From Vitellaria paradoxa (taxonomy: Eukaryota; Streptophyta; Magnoliopsida; Ericales; Sapotaceae): DNA of 64,000 nt. The stretch lies in assembly GCA_019916065.1 (NCBI GenBank), contig CM034233.1, forward strand, positions 22,951,936 to 23,015,935, written 5' to 3'. The notes below the pieces were generated by a model. The model saw only the letters and a program-made list of their open reading frames with translations. It was not told where the DNA came from and ran no database searches. The translations under genes were made by a program, and so were the position numbers. Below are positions 23,635-35,130 of this stretch, piece by piece (within the stretch, counting starts at the first letter, position 1; every line of letters starts with the position of its first letter).

Positions 23635-25809
23635 ATGATGTGTGGAAAAAAGGAAGAAGAACAAGGGGACTATTCTCAAAGTATGCATAACCTACAAAGC
23701 TACCAAGAACAATTACTTCTTCACCAGCAGATGCAACAACAAAACAGTACTGATGCATACATGGGTGGTGGTGGAGGTAGTAGTAGTAGTGGAGGTAGGT
23801 CAGGTAATCTGATCTTCCCAGAAGCCTCTCCAATCCTACCATGGTCTCTCCCACCGGTTCACTCATTCAATCCGGTTCACTTCCCCACAAACCCGGTTCG
23901 TGATCACGACCCATTTCTTCTGCCGCCTCCACCATCACCCTACGGGGGTTTATTCAACAGGAGACCTCCGGGCCTGCAATTTGCATACGACGGTTCACCA
24001 TCGGACCACCTCAGGCTCATATCGGACGCACTTGGTCAGGCGGTTCAGCCCGGCTCGGCCCCCTTCGGCCTCCAAGCCGAGCTGGGTAAGATGACGGCTC
24101 AAGAGATCATGGATGCTAAGGCTCTGGCTGCTTCCAAGAGTCACAGTGAAGCTGAGAGGAGGCGTAGGGAGAGAATCAACAACCACCTTGCTAAGCTCCG
24201 CAGCTTACTACCAAGCACCACCAAAGTAAGTGCATAGAATCCATACTCTAATATATATATAGACACACACATAACTCTCACAGTCTTCTTGTTTAGATTG
24301 TACCCCTTTTTTATTTTTATTATAATGAGGTTTTAGGTTGAAAAGATTTCTACAGATTTTAAGATTCCACTTGGAAAGATTCTTGGGGATGATCGATCAT
24401 GTATACTAAGATTAATTCCACTAGGCCCCTCCATATGTGTGATGGTCATAGAGACGTACTGGAAAATTTCTCAGTGGACTAGGAGAATTTGGGGACAAAG
24501 AGAGACCCTTATATATATATACATATATATATATATATCAAAGTGGTTATTAAATCATGAGTCGATTCAGTTTCTATTGCTTTCATTACTAACACTTTAT
24601 TTTCAGTGCCTTGATGTATATAAATATACGTGTGTGTACATATATGCATATATTCTGATTCTTGTGGTAGTTCCGAGGAAAGAGAAAACGGGAAACTGGA
24701 AAAAGAGCGCAGCAGGATTAATGTAGCTAGGTCGATGACATAAAAGGGAGACCATATATGGAGCAGTAGAAAAGCTTCCATGGAAAATTCTTGCCGGAAT
24801 TGCAGTCAAACGATGAGTAGATAATGAAAAGAAATTAATGAAGACAGACAGACAAACAAGCATTCTCGTCAGTCCACTCTATGCCTATACCCACAAAACC
24901 TCACCGTTAACAAAACCGACTTTCAAGTTTGAAACGGTCATTCTTGACCAAGTTAGCTACAAATCTACCGTAAACCCTTCTCTTCCTTCCACAAAACAAC
25001 ATATATATACATATATATATATATATAGTGTTAATGTCAGAATAAATAATATTAATTTCGCAACATATTTAATATACTTTTATATGTTTAGGTTTTTGAA
25101 AAATCTAAATACATTAAATTGATTTGATATTAACACTTTTTGTTCTAAAATTATCATTTCCCTGAATGTATATATACATAACTAGCTAGATATATATATT
25201 TGGATATCTTAACACGTGCTTAAGAAGAAACATGGGAAGATTGGTAGATTTAGAAATTTTGACTCTATCTCACGTTTCGATTCTCCCATCAAATAATTTC
25301 TGTGTTTAAGGTTTTAATGTTCACAAATTAATACTAAATCTTGGACATTGTTGTAGACGGACAAAGCTTCATTGCTAGCTGAGGTGATACAACACGTGAA
25401 GGAGCTCAAACGACAGACTTCTCTGATCGCAGAGACAAGTCCGGTGCCGACGGAGGTGGACGAGTTAACGGTGGATGCATCGGACGAGGACGGCAAGTTT
25501 GTGATTAAAGCCTCCCTGTGTTGCGAAGACAGGTCTGATCTCTTGCCTGACCTCATCAAGACGTTGAAAGCTCTGAGACTGAGAACACTCAAGGCGGAGA
25601 TCACCACGCTGGGTGGCCGTGTGAGGAATGTCTTGTTCATCACGGGGGAAGAAGATTCCAACGACCAACAACAGCAACAGTACTCCATTAGTTCGATTCA
25701 AGAAGCTCTTAAAGCGGTTATGGAGAAAACGAACGGGGATGATTCTTCTTCGGGCAGCGTTAAGAGACAACGAACCAATATGAATATCCTGGAACACAGG
25801 TCTCTCTAA
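23635..25809 (+). CDS. bHLH30: bHLH transcription factor, bHLH30/TMO5-LIKE class
   Basis: Two coding exons, 23635-24225 and 25357-25809 (stop TAA included), are joined by a 1131-bp phase-0 GT-AG intron. The product is 347 aa. Residues 1-140 are low-complexity (Gln-, Gly/Ser- and Pro-rich). PFGLQAELGKMTAQEIMDAK then follows, a block I recall from Arabidopsis bHLH30. The bHLH spans about 169-219. Basic-region His170, Glu174 and Arg178 are the E-box/G-box contacts, and the intron falls in the loop between PSTTK and TDKAS. An ACT-like dimerisation domain (about 244-294, FVIKASLCCEDRSDLLPD..) and an acidic/basic tail follow. Family members act in the nucleus as heterodimers with LHW-type bHLHs to drive vascular cell division and cytokinin synthesis; that role is inferred. 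The start could be this ATG or the next codon (MM); family proteins I recall begin MC. Frames and splice sites are intact, with no damage seen. Confidence 0.95.
24226..25356 (+). other. Intron of the bHLH gene
   Basis: GTAAGT donor and TTGTTGTAG acceptor. It interrupts the bHLH loop, the conserved position for this subfamily as I recall it. It contains (TA)n runs at about 24511-24538 and 25003-25027 and no recognisable element. Confidence 0.9.
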
Positions 25810-26723
25810 ATTTACTATGACCTTGCCTCACTCTTCTTCCTACCCCTCAATCCTTTTCCTTTTTTTTTTTTTATTTGTGTTTTTTGGGTGTGCTTTTTTA
25901 GGTGTGTTTTGTGTTTTTTTTTTTTTTTTTTTTAACTATAAAAGTAATTAATGGCATGTTTGTTTAATTAAATTTGAAGTTGGATAGAGGATAGTATCTC
26001 ATTTTTAATTTTTATCTTGCACATATTTTTTAGAAGATTAACATCTATATAATAAGATATCATTTTATTTATTTTCTATGAAAAATATTATATAATTAAA
26101 AATAAAAATAATAATTATAAATAAAACAATATCTTTTATTCAACTTAATATTCTATAAGACAAACACCACACTAGAATATGGTTGGTGATGGTGCATATT
26201 TCATCACTCTTGAAATAGGTTATGTGGAGAGTGAGAGAGAAAAAGAACTAGAGAGAATGAGGGAGGGAGGGAGGGAGGGAGAGAGAGAGTCTTTGTAGTT
26301 GGTGGGTAAATGGGTTGTTCATGGTTTGTAGAGAGAAAAGGTAAAGAGATATTAAGAGAGTTTGTTACAAGGGGAAAAAAGCAGTGAAGGATCTTTTTCG
26401 TGAGGAGAGAAACCTTAGATCAAGTCCTGAGATAGAAAGTGTGGCTTTGATTGGTTTCAGTGTGGGCTGGTTTAGACGCAAACACACAGTTTGGGGAGGG
26501 CCGGTTTATTTTGTACTGACTCTGATCTCTCCATCTCTATCACCATCTCCATCTCCAGAGTGTGGCATTTATGATCGATCTGAAGTATGTTGACAATATA
26601 GTTATCGTCATCTATATGTGAGCAATGTCGTACTGACCACCCAATACCGACATCCTCCCCCCCCACAGTACAATTTTTTTCAGGCTTCCAGCTCTGCTGT
26701 CCAACGTTCACAAAAGTAAAGAA

Positions 26724-26761
<38 letters not shown>

Positions 26762-27689
26762 AAACACTTAAATGATGCATGCAAATAAGCTCGGAGTCAC
26801 GAGAGCAAGAGGCTGGTGGGAATTTTGTGTACATGCTTCTTTATTTGACCCCTTTCTTTCAGTGGTTTCCTTTTTTTAATTAATGTGTCTTGCCATGCAG
26901 TACTGCCATGCGTCGGGTGGTCTATGAAACATATATATATATATCAATATATATATATATATTTTCTTGTTTATTTGAGGTGATATTTAGTTTGTCAACA
27001 AAAAAATTTAAAAATATATTAGCATAAAAGTGATTTGTGATAAATTTTAATTAAAAAATAAAATAAAATTAGTAAAAATTAAAAATTTTTTAGTATTTTT
27101 TTTTAGATTCAAACACTGTCCAAGTATTTGATTTGTGAATTGTTGGTATTCTTTAAAACACTTGATTTTGTTTTAACATGCATACATATGGAAGGAGCCA
27201 GCCAACATACTATGTGGGCTACGTACATGTAAAGTTGTAAATGCATAATGGACACCCATTCTGTTATTAGCATTTTCCTGTTGCTTGACCAATGCTTTAA
27301 AATTCGAGTGAAACCAGAAATGGGTCCAAGAACGGAACCTCCAAACCCAGTACTTGCACTGTAGTTCAACCAGTAAACCAGTCCACCTTATAAACTGTTG
27401 GTTCCTATTGTGTGTGCGTATATATATGTAAGCATGATCTTTCGTGCGAAACATTCCTTAGATGAAAAGGACGAGTTCTACCTTGATTAGATGTATGCCT
27501 AAATCTCTTCCTTTTCTTCCCCTCTTTCAATTAAGTCATAATTCATAAACTTATACTACATTTAAATTGAAATAAAATTTTCATTGCCTCCATTGTTTTG
27601 TTGCTAAAATTGAATAGTATTAAGATGTTATTTGATTTTTTTTTTTTCATGTGCACATTATTACTTTTTAAATTTATTTATAATTATAC
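25810..27689 (+). other. 3' flank of the bHLH gene and spacer
   Basis: T-rich 3' UTR-like sequence follows the stop, with a possible AATAAA near 26122. At 26220-26480 a GA-rich block resembles a plant leader, but no coding exon follows that I can recognise. It includes (AAT)n at about 26725-26759 and (AT)n at about 26931-26962. Confidence 0.45.
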
Positions 27690-28860
27690 GGTCATGATAT
27701 CAATTCAACAATTAAACTATTGACTCTTAGCTCGATTATCTTTTCGATTCACTTTTTTTTAACTCTATCGAGTTTTTAAATACTATGTAAAGTAATCTAT
27801 ACTCACAGATATTCAGGGTAGAGCTTGTGCACCGATTGATAACTAATACATATCTTAACTGTTGATTTTTTAACAGGATATAAATATGTAAAACCCTTAA
27901 TAATTTAGACGAATTATATTAATTATTACGTGTAGAAATCAGTAAAAAAATTGTACCGGTTATCAATAAGTGCAACGGTTCTACCCGAATTTCATTCACG
28001 GCAGGGTGTAAATGCATGGGCATGCATGAATACATGCAAATTGGGACACCTGTTGAACCTACTCGGGCGTAGCCGTGGGTTTTTTAACATCTTTTTAGTT
28101 TATAATTAATAAAAAAATATGAATATATTACATATAATGTAATATTTAATAAAAAATAATATGTGACATTCCAATTAATGCTAAAATAAAATAATAAACA
28201 TTTTAAATACCTCGACAATATTAAACCACTGACGCTTAATTCGATTATCTTTTCATTCACTCTTTTTAACTCTTCTTAGTTTCCAAGCATTGTGCAACGC
28301 AAACTACATTCATGGCACGGTGTAAATGCTTTTGCATGCATGAATAAATAGAAGCCATGCTTAATGAAAGTACACCAGCTGAACTTACCAGCGCGTATCC
28401 ATGGTTTTTCTTAATATATTTTTAGTTTATAATGAATAAGAAATATGTATTACATATAATGTAATATTTAAGACAAAAATATTATGTAACGTTTAAATAC
28501 AAAATAAAATAATAAACATTTTAAATATCTCAACAATATTAAACCATGACGCTTATCTCAGTTATCTTTTCGATTCACTTTTTAATTTTCAATTATGATG
28601 TCAATTAATTCAACTATTAAATTATTGATGCTTATCTCGGTTATCTTTTTCATTCACTTTTTAATTTACAATTATGATGCCAATTAATTCAACTATTAAA
28701 CTATTGATGCTTATCTCAGTTATCTTTTCGATTCACTTTTTAATTTACAATTATGGTGTCAATTAATTCAACTATTAAACTATTGATGCTTAGCTCGGTT
28801 ATCCTTTCGATTCACTAATTCTTTTAACTCTTCTGAGTTTCCAAAGATTATGCAAAATAA
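27690..28860. repeat. Nested tandem repeats (about 80 and 310 bp)
   Basis: At 28555-28815 three head-to-tail units of about 80 bp carry GTTATCTTTTCGATTCAC, AATTATGATGTCAATTAATT and CAACTATTAAACTATTGATG. A related single unit lies at 27690-27760. At a larger scale, 27985-28260 and 28305-28570 are two copies of a longer block (GGTGTAAATGC, GCATGCATGAATA, ACATATAATGTAATATTTAA, AATAATAAACATTTTAAATA). No coding potential. Confidence 0.8.
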
Positions 28861-30230
28861 TCTATATTTAAATCTTTAGAGATTTGTTGAAATCACAATT
28901 ATCACTTAATTCACAATAGTCTATAATAAATTTATAGTTAATCAAATCCATAGTACATAAATCTAAACTTCTCCGGATCATCAACTTACAAAGAAGTTGA
29001 AATGTTATTGGGTAAGAGTAAAAGAAAACTAAAACCCTTAAATTTCTTTTGTTCATTGAATATGTTTCTTTCTTGTTGAAACCCTAGAGATGTTCTGCAC
29101 AAAGTTTTCAAAATGTAGTTTAAAAAACTGTGAGGGCAACACTTGTGGGAGTAGTCTTCCCGTATTCGTCTAGTGAATATATACCCGTAAGTTTCTAGCA
29201 GTCTTTCTGTACAAGTTAAAAATTCTGAAACCGACCTTCTAATATTTTTCTGTAAGTTAGAGTGATATATTTTAAAGGTTGAACAATCTATTATAAACTG
29301 AAACTCTGACTTTATAGTTTGTATTTAAGTTTATAATATTTGTAATTCTATTTTAATCATGAATTGTCAATCTCATAGAGTAACTAACGGAAAACAACAA
29401 TATATTCTAGTTTACTATGAGAAGATTCAAGGGAACAAAGAACCCAACCATTTGACAGACATACACATTTCTCAAACTCTAGAAAATTCAAGTGTCAAAA
29501 ATTGGAATTATACATGTAATAGAAGATGATATAGAAGACTGTATAGTGGAGAGGATTAGAAACCTTTCGTAAGCATTGGATACAATTCGTGTCCTTCGAT
29601 TACAACTGAGATACTAAACCAGAGAGCCAAATTTAATATCTCCAGAGAAAAGGTACTATCAATTAAACATACATGGACACTTTAAATTTTATAATAGTGA
29701 CCCAGAGAAAAATATACTAGAATCAGTACAAATATCAAAAAACATAAATAAAACTTTAATAGGAATAGAAAATATTGTATCAAAATTTCTTTCTTTTAAG
29801 GATAACTTTCCACCAACCATTTTTAATATATACCCATCAAGATTATTAATAAGAAAAATATCGACATAAAAATTATTAGATGGTTAAGTGAAATGAAAAA
29901 AAAAAAAAAAAAAGAGTAACACATGATTTGTATTGACAATATAACAATCGCACAACTTAATCACAACCAGTATTCTCAGGAATTTAAGATCCAAATTAAC
30001 AATACTCCAATAAAATTTTTTTATTCAATTGAATAATCACATAAATTTTACACAAAAATTTAAAACCGAAACCTGATATACAGCTTGCAAAAACCCAAGT
30101 ATATGTTTTATATGGGGCTTTTGAAGCTTTCAAAACAACAAAAAAATGTGACTTGGGTGATTTTTTGTGTTTGGAGTTCAACCACTAAACTACATTTTTT
30201 AGAAATGAATAGTTCTGTTCGAACTGATTT
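28861..30230. other. AT-rich spacer
   Basis: No gene, tRNA or defined element recognised. Confidence 0.5.
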
Positions 30231-30525
30231 TCGTTCATTCAAATGAATTTCGACAAAAATTTTTTTACTTTTTTGTCAAAACTTTTTGAAATTGTAGAAA
30301 TTTTATTGGGATTTGTAGAAATATTATAAAAATTTGTAGAAACTTTATTGGAATTTGTAAAAAATTATTGGTATTTGTAGATATATATATATATATATAT
30401 ATAAATTCATAGAGATTTATATAAATTTATATAGTTCAAGGTGACAAAAATTTGTTGCAAAATTGTAGAGTTTTTCAGAATTTTTGGAAATTTTTTTGGT
30501 GCTTTTTATTGCTCCAAATAAGCCT
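30231..30525. mobile_element. Possible small MITE with TTTGTAGAAA internal repeats
   Basis: ATTTTATTGGGATTTGTAGAAA is repeated three to four times with drift, followed by an (AT)n run and mirror-like TTGTAGAGTTTTTCAGAA. The right end TGCTCCAAATAAGCC resembles a GGCTTATTTGGAGC terminus. The left end is uncertain. Confidence 0.35.
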
Positions 30526-30598
30526 AGTAGTAGAGTGAGAAAGAGAAAACGCACACATATATATGTCAGAGTAAGAAAGTAAGAAAGAGAATATGTGG

Positions 30599-30952
30599 GG
30601 CCGTTTGGATTATTAAAAGTGACTAAAAGTTGAAAAAATGTGGGGAATGTCAGTCACTTTTTGGTGTTTAGAAGACCAATCAAAAGTAACAAAAATAATT
30701 CGTTTGAACAGTATAAAGCAAGTCGTTCTAATGATTTTGGTCAAAAAATAGTATGAAAAGTTAACAAATGTTGAAAAAAGTGAAAAAGTAGGTAACTTTT
30801 TGCAGTTTTTTCTAACTTTTTGTAAATGTTTGTAAATTTTAAATTTTGAAAATAAACACACAAAAAATGAAAATAACAAAGTTGATAAAAATAGATAAAT
30901 ATTTATAATTTTTTGTAACTTTCGATAATTTTTGACCCAATCAAATGAGGCC
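30599..30952. mobile_element. MITE with GGCCGTTTGGATT/GGCCTCATTTGATT ends
   Basis: Left GGCCGTTTGGATTATTAAAA, right (reverse complement) GGCCTCATTTGATTGGGTCA. The arms carry AAAAGTGACTAAAAGTTG and its mirror forms. No transposase. A 20-bp near-identical sequence (ATATATGTCAGAGTAAGAAA / ATATATGACAGAGTAAGAAA) occurs 20 bp outside the left end and just outside the right end, suggesting a local duplication. Confidence 0.6.
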
Positions 30953-31575
30953 TATATATGACAGAGTAAGAAACAAATATACTCATGAGTTTTTGTCAAC
31001 CACACATATGAGTTTTTGTTGAATTAATCATATTCTTTTGTCTATTAGTGAACAAACTTAACAAATATATATATAAGCTCTACTTCTTATCTTATCAAAG
31101 AAGTTTTAGAATAATGTATTCAACCTTTGTCTTATTAATATTTTTTGAATAGCAACTAAAAGTTTTTTCGAATTTTGTTCACGAATGTTTAAATAAAATT
31201 ATTCATGATTTATAAGCAAATTTGTTCACAAATAGTTAAATAATACTATTTACAACCTTATTCAGGAATCTTTAAATAAGGCTGTTCTAGAGATATAAAG
31301 GAGTTTATTCATAAATATTTAAACAAGTTTGATCACGAACAATAAAAGAATTTATTTGTGAGTCTTATTAGTTGAATTTACTGTTATTTAAAATTAACTT
31401 ATTTATTTATCAAGTTAAAAAATACATTCAAACTAATTATTTTAATTTTATCGAACGAATATAAACAAACTCGTATATTAGCGAACTGTTGAATGTTTGA
31501 TTCATTTGCAGCTCTGATGAAATGGAGAGTTGTGCAAGCCTTTCACAATATGCTTGTTTTGCTTCTATCTAAATC

Positions 31576-32160
31576 TATATAATATTGCTAATCAATAAGC
31601 AAACAGAAAAAATGTAAATATCAGAGAAGGTGATGAGGTTATATTTATTCTAAGGATAAGACGATGATGATATAAAAGTAATATCATGAGATTAAACATG
31701 CTATTGAATATAATATGAGATTAATTTTTTATGCAAGATTATTATTATTATTATTATTTGTTAGTGGGATATAAAATGTGATAAAAGATGTAATTTGACA
31801 AAAATAATTTTGTACATTTAAATTTTTTATTAAAAAAAATTCAAAAATCCCATTTTGAGGATATAGAATGAAAATATCGCTAGTCAGTAAGCAAAAAAAT
31901 AGCAAATGCAAATGTTAGTTAAGTTCGAAACATATATAATATTGCTAGTTAATAAGCCCCCCCCCCCCAACAAAAAAGTCAAGTTCAAGAAAATAAAATA
32001 ATTAGAAATAGCTAAATTGCTAGTGAATAAACAAAAGGAAAAGGAAAAAAGCAAATGCAAATGCTAGTTAAGGTCTAAACAAGATAATTAAAGAGAGCTA
32101 CATTGCGAAGGGAATAAAGAAAAAAAGCGCAGATACAAATGCAAGTTTAGAAAATTACAA
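31576..32160. repeat. Imperfect tandem repeats beside the tRNA gene
   Basis: Blocks ATTGCTAGTTAATAAGC, AAAAAAGCAAATGCAAATG and TAGTTAAGTTC recur four to five times with variable spacing (about 31576, 31876, 31935, 32020 and 32105). This forms a degenerate array that runs up to the 3' end of the tRNA gene. Confidence 0.65.
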
Positions 32161-32162
32161 AA
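32159..32162 (-). terminator. Pol III T-run terminator of tRNA-Ile
   Basis: TTTT on the minus strand, 5 nt downstream of the tRNA end. Confidence 0.75.
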
Positions 32163-32167
32163 TAATT

Positions 32168-32240
32168 GGCCCATGCAGGTCTCGAACCTGCGACCTTCGC
32201 GTTATTAGCACGACGCTCTAACCAACTGAGCTAATAGGCC
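32168..32240 (-). tRNA. tRNA-Ile (anticodon AAT)
   Basis: Read on the minus strand, the 73-nt gene begins GGCCTATTAGCTCAGTTGG and ends CTGCATGGGCC. The acceptor stem pairs GGCCTAT with ATGGGCC (G-T pairs allowed). The D-arm with AGCTCAGTTGGTTAGAGC is the box A promoter. The anticodon loop is CTAATAA, giving AAT (read as IAT), and the T-arm GCAGGTTCGAGACCTGC contains box B GGTTCGAGACC. No intron. A TTTT run 5 nt past the 3' end (32159-32162 on the plus strand) is a suitable Pol III terminator. All cloverleaf parts are intact and it matches nuclear plant tRNA-Ile as I know it. Confidence 0.96.
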
Positions 32241-32310
32241 AGGTTTTGCTTTTAATTCGTATCCTTTACCTAAATGTTTTACTCTTACACAGATTGTACC
32301 ACAATCCACG

Positions 32311-32451
32311 AGTTGATGTTTTACTGTACATGGCACTTCTGCCAAAAGTAAGTTGAGTAAAATACCATAGCATGTATTCCAATAAGTTGAAGTTCTTTTA
32401 TACATGGCGCTTCTGCCAAAAATAAGTAGTGAAATACAATAGCATGTATTC

Positions 32452-32456
<5 letters not shown>
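32311..32456. repeat. About 73-bp tandem duplication upstream of the tRNA
   Basis: Two units, 32311-32384 and 32385-32456, share AGTTGA.GTT, TACATGGC.CTTCTGCCAAAA, AAATAC.ATAGCATGTATTCC. It is followed by an (AT)n run. Confidence 0.8.

Positions 32457-32489
<33 letters not shown>
32457..32489. repeat. (AT)n microsatellite
   Basis: Pure AT run directly after the 73-bp duplication. Confidence 0.9.
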
Positions 32490-32491
<2 letters not shown>

Positions 32492-32789
32492 CACAGGCCT
32501 CATTCCCTTCAACAAATAATCCACCACAAGTTATAATTTCCGAGGTGTGGTTTGGGGGGTTGGGGGAATTTTCCCCATTGATCTAAAATCTTGCACTAAA
32601 AGATTAATTTTATTTTCTATTCTTATTATTTTTACGCTTTTACTTTTATTCATCTCAAAAATATATATTTGTCCCAAACTTATCATGATAAAACCTGCAT
32701 TAATGTGTCCCTCACAAGTTGCAGAGTCCTAATCCGCTTAACATCAGTTAATATTTAATAGATATAATCAGTCATATCATAATTTCACA

Positions 32790-33725
32790 CAATAAGTTAC
32801 GTTTATTAAATTGTGTCATTTATTTTAGATATCAAATTTGTATTTAAAAAAACCCATTAAAATTTAGATTAATCGACTTTTGTTTTAGATGATATGAGAT
32901 ATTTTAAATTTAGTTGATATAATATTATTGAATGTTATCCATTACATATATTAGCTGATAATTAATACAACAATCTATATCAAGCATCAATATTTTCTAA
33001 TATATATGCTACTCTAATCATTGCTAATCATTTTTTTCTTTAAAATAGGGTGAGTATCTTCAATTTTTAATTAGTTAAATTAATTTGAGTTTTAATTTAC
33101 AAAAATCAAAATCAAATCCAGTTAATTCAGTTTGATTTTTAAAATACTTGTAATTATGTAACTCTTAATTAATATTGTGTCATTTATATGAGATATCAAA
33201 TTTGCTAGTATTGATATTAAAAAAACCCACTAAATTTTAGATTGATCGATTTTTATTCCAGTTGATATGACATATTTTTAATTTAATTGATATAATATAA
33301 TTGAATGTTACCTACCGCATATGTTAGCTGATAATTGATACAATAATCTATATTAACTGTCAATGTTTTCTAATATATGCTACTCTAATCATTGTTAGTC
33401 ATTTTTTTTTTCTTCCTTTCTTTAAAATAGGGTGAGCATCTTCAATTTTTAATTAGTTTGAATTAACTCTGAGAGTTAGTTTAACCAGTAAAACCTTAGA
33501 TTTACTCTCCAATAGTCACTAATTCGAATTTCCTCAGGGCTACTAGAGATTTACCTGATCGTTAACTTCAGGACTCCAAAGATTAATCGAGGTACGCACA
33601 AGTTGGTCCAGAGATATTCAAAAAAAAAAAGAATTAATTTAAATTTTAATTTACAAAAATTAAAATCAAATTCAGTTAATTTAGTTTGATTTTCAAAGTA
33701 CTTGTGATTATGTAACTCTTAATAG
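32790..33725. repeat. About 385-bp tandem duplication, second copy interrupted by a SINE
   Basis: Copy 1 (about 32795-33175) and copy 2 (about 33175-33725) share ATTGTGTCATTTAT, AGATATCAAATTTG, AAAAAACCCA.TAAA.TTTAGATT, TGCTACTCTAATCATTG and AAAATAGGGTGAG.ATCTTC. Copy 2 is longer because a 164-bp SINE lies in it. Confidence 0.85.
33467..33630 (+). mobile_element. tRNA-derived SINE with 7-bp target duplication
   Basis: Box-A-like TTAGTTTAACCAGT and box-B-like CTAATTCGAATTTCC lie near the 5' end, and the element ends in ten A residues. GAATTAA flanks it at 33460-33466 and 33631-33637. The other copy of the surrounding tandem duplication shows the uninterrupted site (TTAAATTAATTTGAG, near 33090), so the insertion is younger than the duplication. 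Confidence 0.85.
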
Positions 33726-33867
33726 ATTTACTACCATCTAACGATTTTTTTCTCCACTAAAATTTGCAGCCACCATCACACTTCCACCCCCTCCCAACCG
33801 AAGCCATCTTCCACATCTCCCAAACCCAGGCTCTTTGTCACCACGATCATCCCCCCTTTTCTACTAA

Positions 33868-34010
33868 GATTTTGTTTGGAGTCTTAATTTTTTAAAGAAA
33901 AAAATTAAAAAATTTTTAACTTTCTCCAATCAAATTTATCACATATATCAATTTTACATCACTTCAATAATAATTTTTTATTTTTTTCAATTTTTTTTGG
34001 GAATTCCAAA
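33868..34010. mobile_element. Small MITE with TTTGTTTGGAGTC ends
   Basis: Left ATTTTGTTTGGAGTC, right (reverse complement) GAATGTTTGGAATTCCC. AT-rich arms between them, no coding. Confidence 0.5.
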
Positions 34011-34057
34011 CATTCCCTCTCTAAAATTCACTCTTTACTTTTATTTTGTTTTTCTAA

Positions 34058-34213
34058 TATTTGGTGTATGTTTGAAATAATAAAAAGTGAGATAAAATGA
34101 AATAAAATTAAATAAATTATGAGTTCGTGATTCGTGTAATAACATAAAAAATAAATAAATTTTAAAATATTTTATTTTTTTTTAATTTTTTATCATTCCA
34201 AATAAAACCTTAA
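34058..34213. mobile_element. Palindromic MITE, 'ACGAATTACGA' family, copy 5
   Basis: Left TGTATGTTTGAAATAATAAA, centre TATGAGTTCGTGATTCGTGTAA, right (reverse complement) AAGGTTTTATTTGGAATGAT. Confidence 0.6.
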
Positions 34214-34503
34214 ACTACAATGCACTCAAATGCATGGGGAGGAGGATGGGGTTTTGAGAATTGAATCCCACGTCAAGAGCGAAGCAAGTGAATAATAATA
34301 ATAATATCTTGTCTAGGTCAACCCTCCGCTTTCACTTTCGTATCACTCCACATCTTAACGATAAAATTTCACTACCACCAAATGCATATTGCCTACCACC
34401 ACCGCTACCAAGCCGTTATCACTCTTTTAACATCCCTTTCTTCATCCATCAATCAACTATTACTCTACCGGGGTACTTTCTGCCAACCCTTATCCGTTAT
34501 TAA

Positions 34504-34658
34504 GGTTCGGTTTGACTTATAAAAATATACTAAAATTTATTAATTTTTAACTACTTTTAATATTTTATTCTAATTAAATTTTAATACTTATTACTTTTAT
34601 GTCACATCTTTTCATTTTTATTATACTTTTTGTCAAATTTTGACTAACCAACGGGCCC
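34504..34658. mobile_element. Short MITE, 'GTTTGGTTGACCAAAAT' family, copy 2
   Basis: Left GGTTCGGTTTGACTTATAAA, right (reverse complement) GGGCCCGTTGGTTAGTCAAA. TAA on both sides (34501-34503 and 34659-34661). Confidence 0.7.
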
Positions 34659-34725
34659 TAATTCTGTCTCTCGAATAAATTTTCCACCATCCACCGCATA
34701 TCAGTAACATTCTCTCGTTACTCTT

Positions 34726-34879
34726 GGCCCCGTCTGGTGTAACAAAATTTACTAAAATTTAATAATTTTAACTAATTTTTTATACTTTTTTTCAATGAAA
34801 TTTCTCTACATATCATTTTTATGTCATCTTTCTACTTTTATTATATTTTTGGCCAACTTTTGTCAACCAAACACATTCC
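34726..34879. mobile_element. Short MITE, same family, copy 3
   Basis: Left GGCCCCGTCTGGTGTAACAA, right (reverse complement) GGAATGTGTTTGGTTGACAA. Interior ACTTTTATTATATTTTTGGCC as in copy 2. Confidence 0.7.
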
Positions 34880-34903
34880 TTATCACCTTCGTTATCTCTT
34901 ATT

Positions 34904-35073
34904 GGGAGTGTTTGGTTGACCAAAATTAATCAAAATTTACCAATTTTTATTAATATTTTTTACATCAATTTTTACTAACTCTTTTACCAATTTTTTTGCC
35001 ATATATTATTTTTATATCAAATTTTTGTACTTTCACTGTACTTTTTGACCAAACCTTTGTCAACGAAGCACTC
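34904..35073. mobile_element. Short MITE, same family, copy 4
   Basis: Left GGGAGTGTTTGGTTGACC, right (reverse complement) GAGTGCTTCGTTGACAAAGG. Interior ATCAAATTTTTGTACTTTCACTG parallels the others. Confidence 0.65.
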
Positions 35074-35130
35074 GTCATCTCTTACCCACCAAAATTCCAA
35101 CAAATGGCATCGTTACTTTTATCTTTGAGA

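Noticed and set aside
23464..23866. Minus-strand frames rich in Ser/Leu opposite the bHLH exon
   Set aside because: Antisense shadows of the GA repeat and of the bHLH coding strand.
26220..26600. Possible leader and first exon of another gene
   Set aside because: GA-rich leader-like DNA, but the frame at 26384-26593 has no recognisable continuation or donor.
28555..28815. CRISPR-like array
   Set aside because: The units are contiguous with no unique spacers, and this is a plant nuclear minisatellite.
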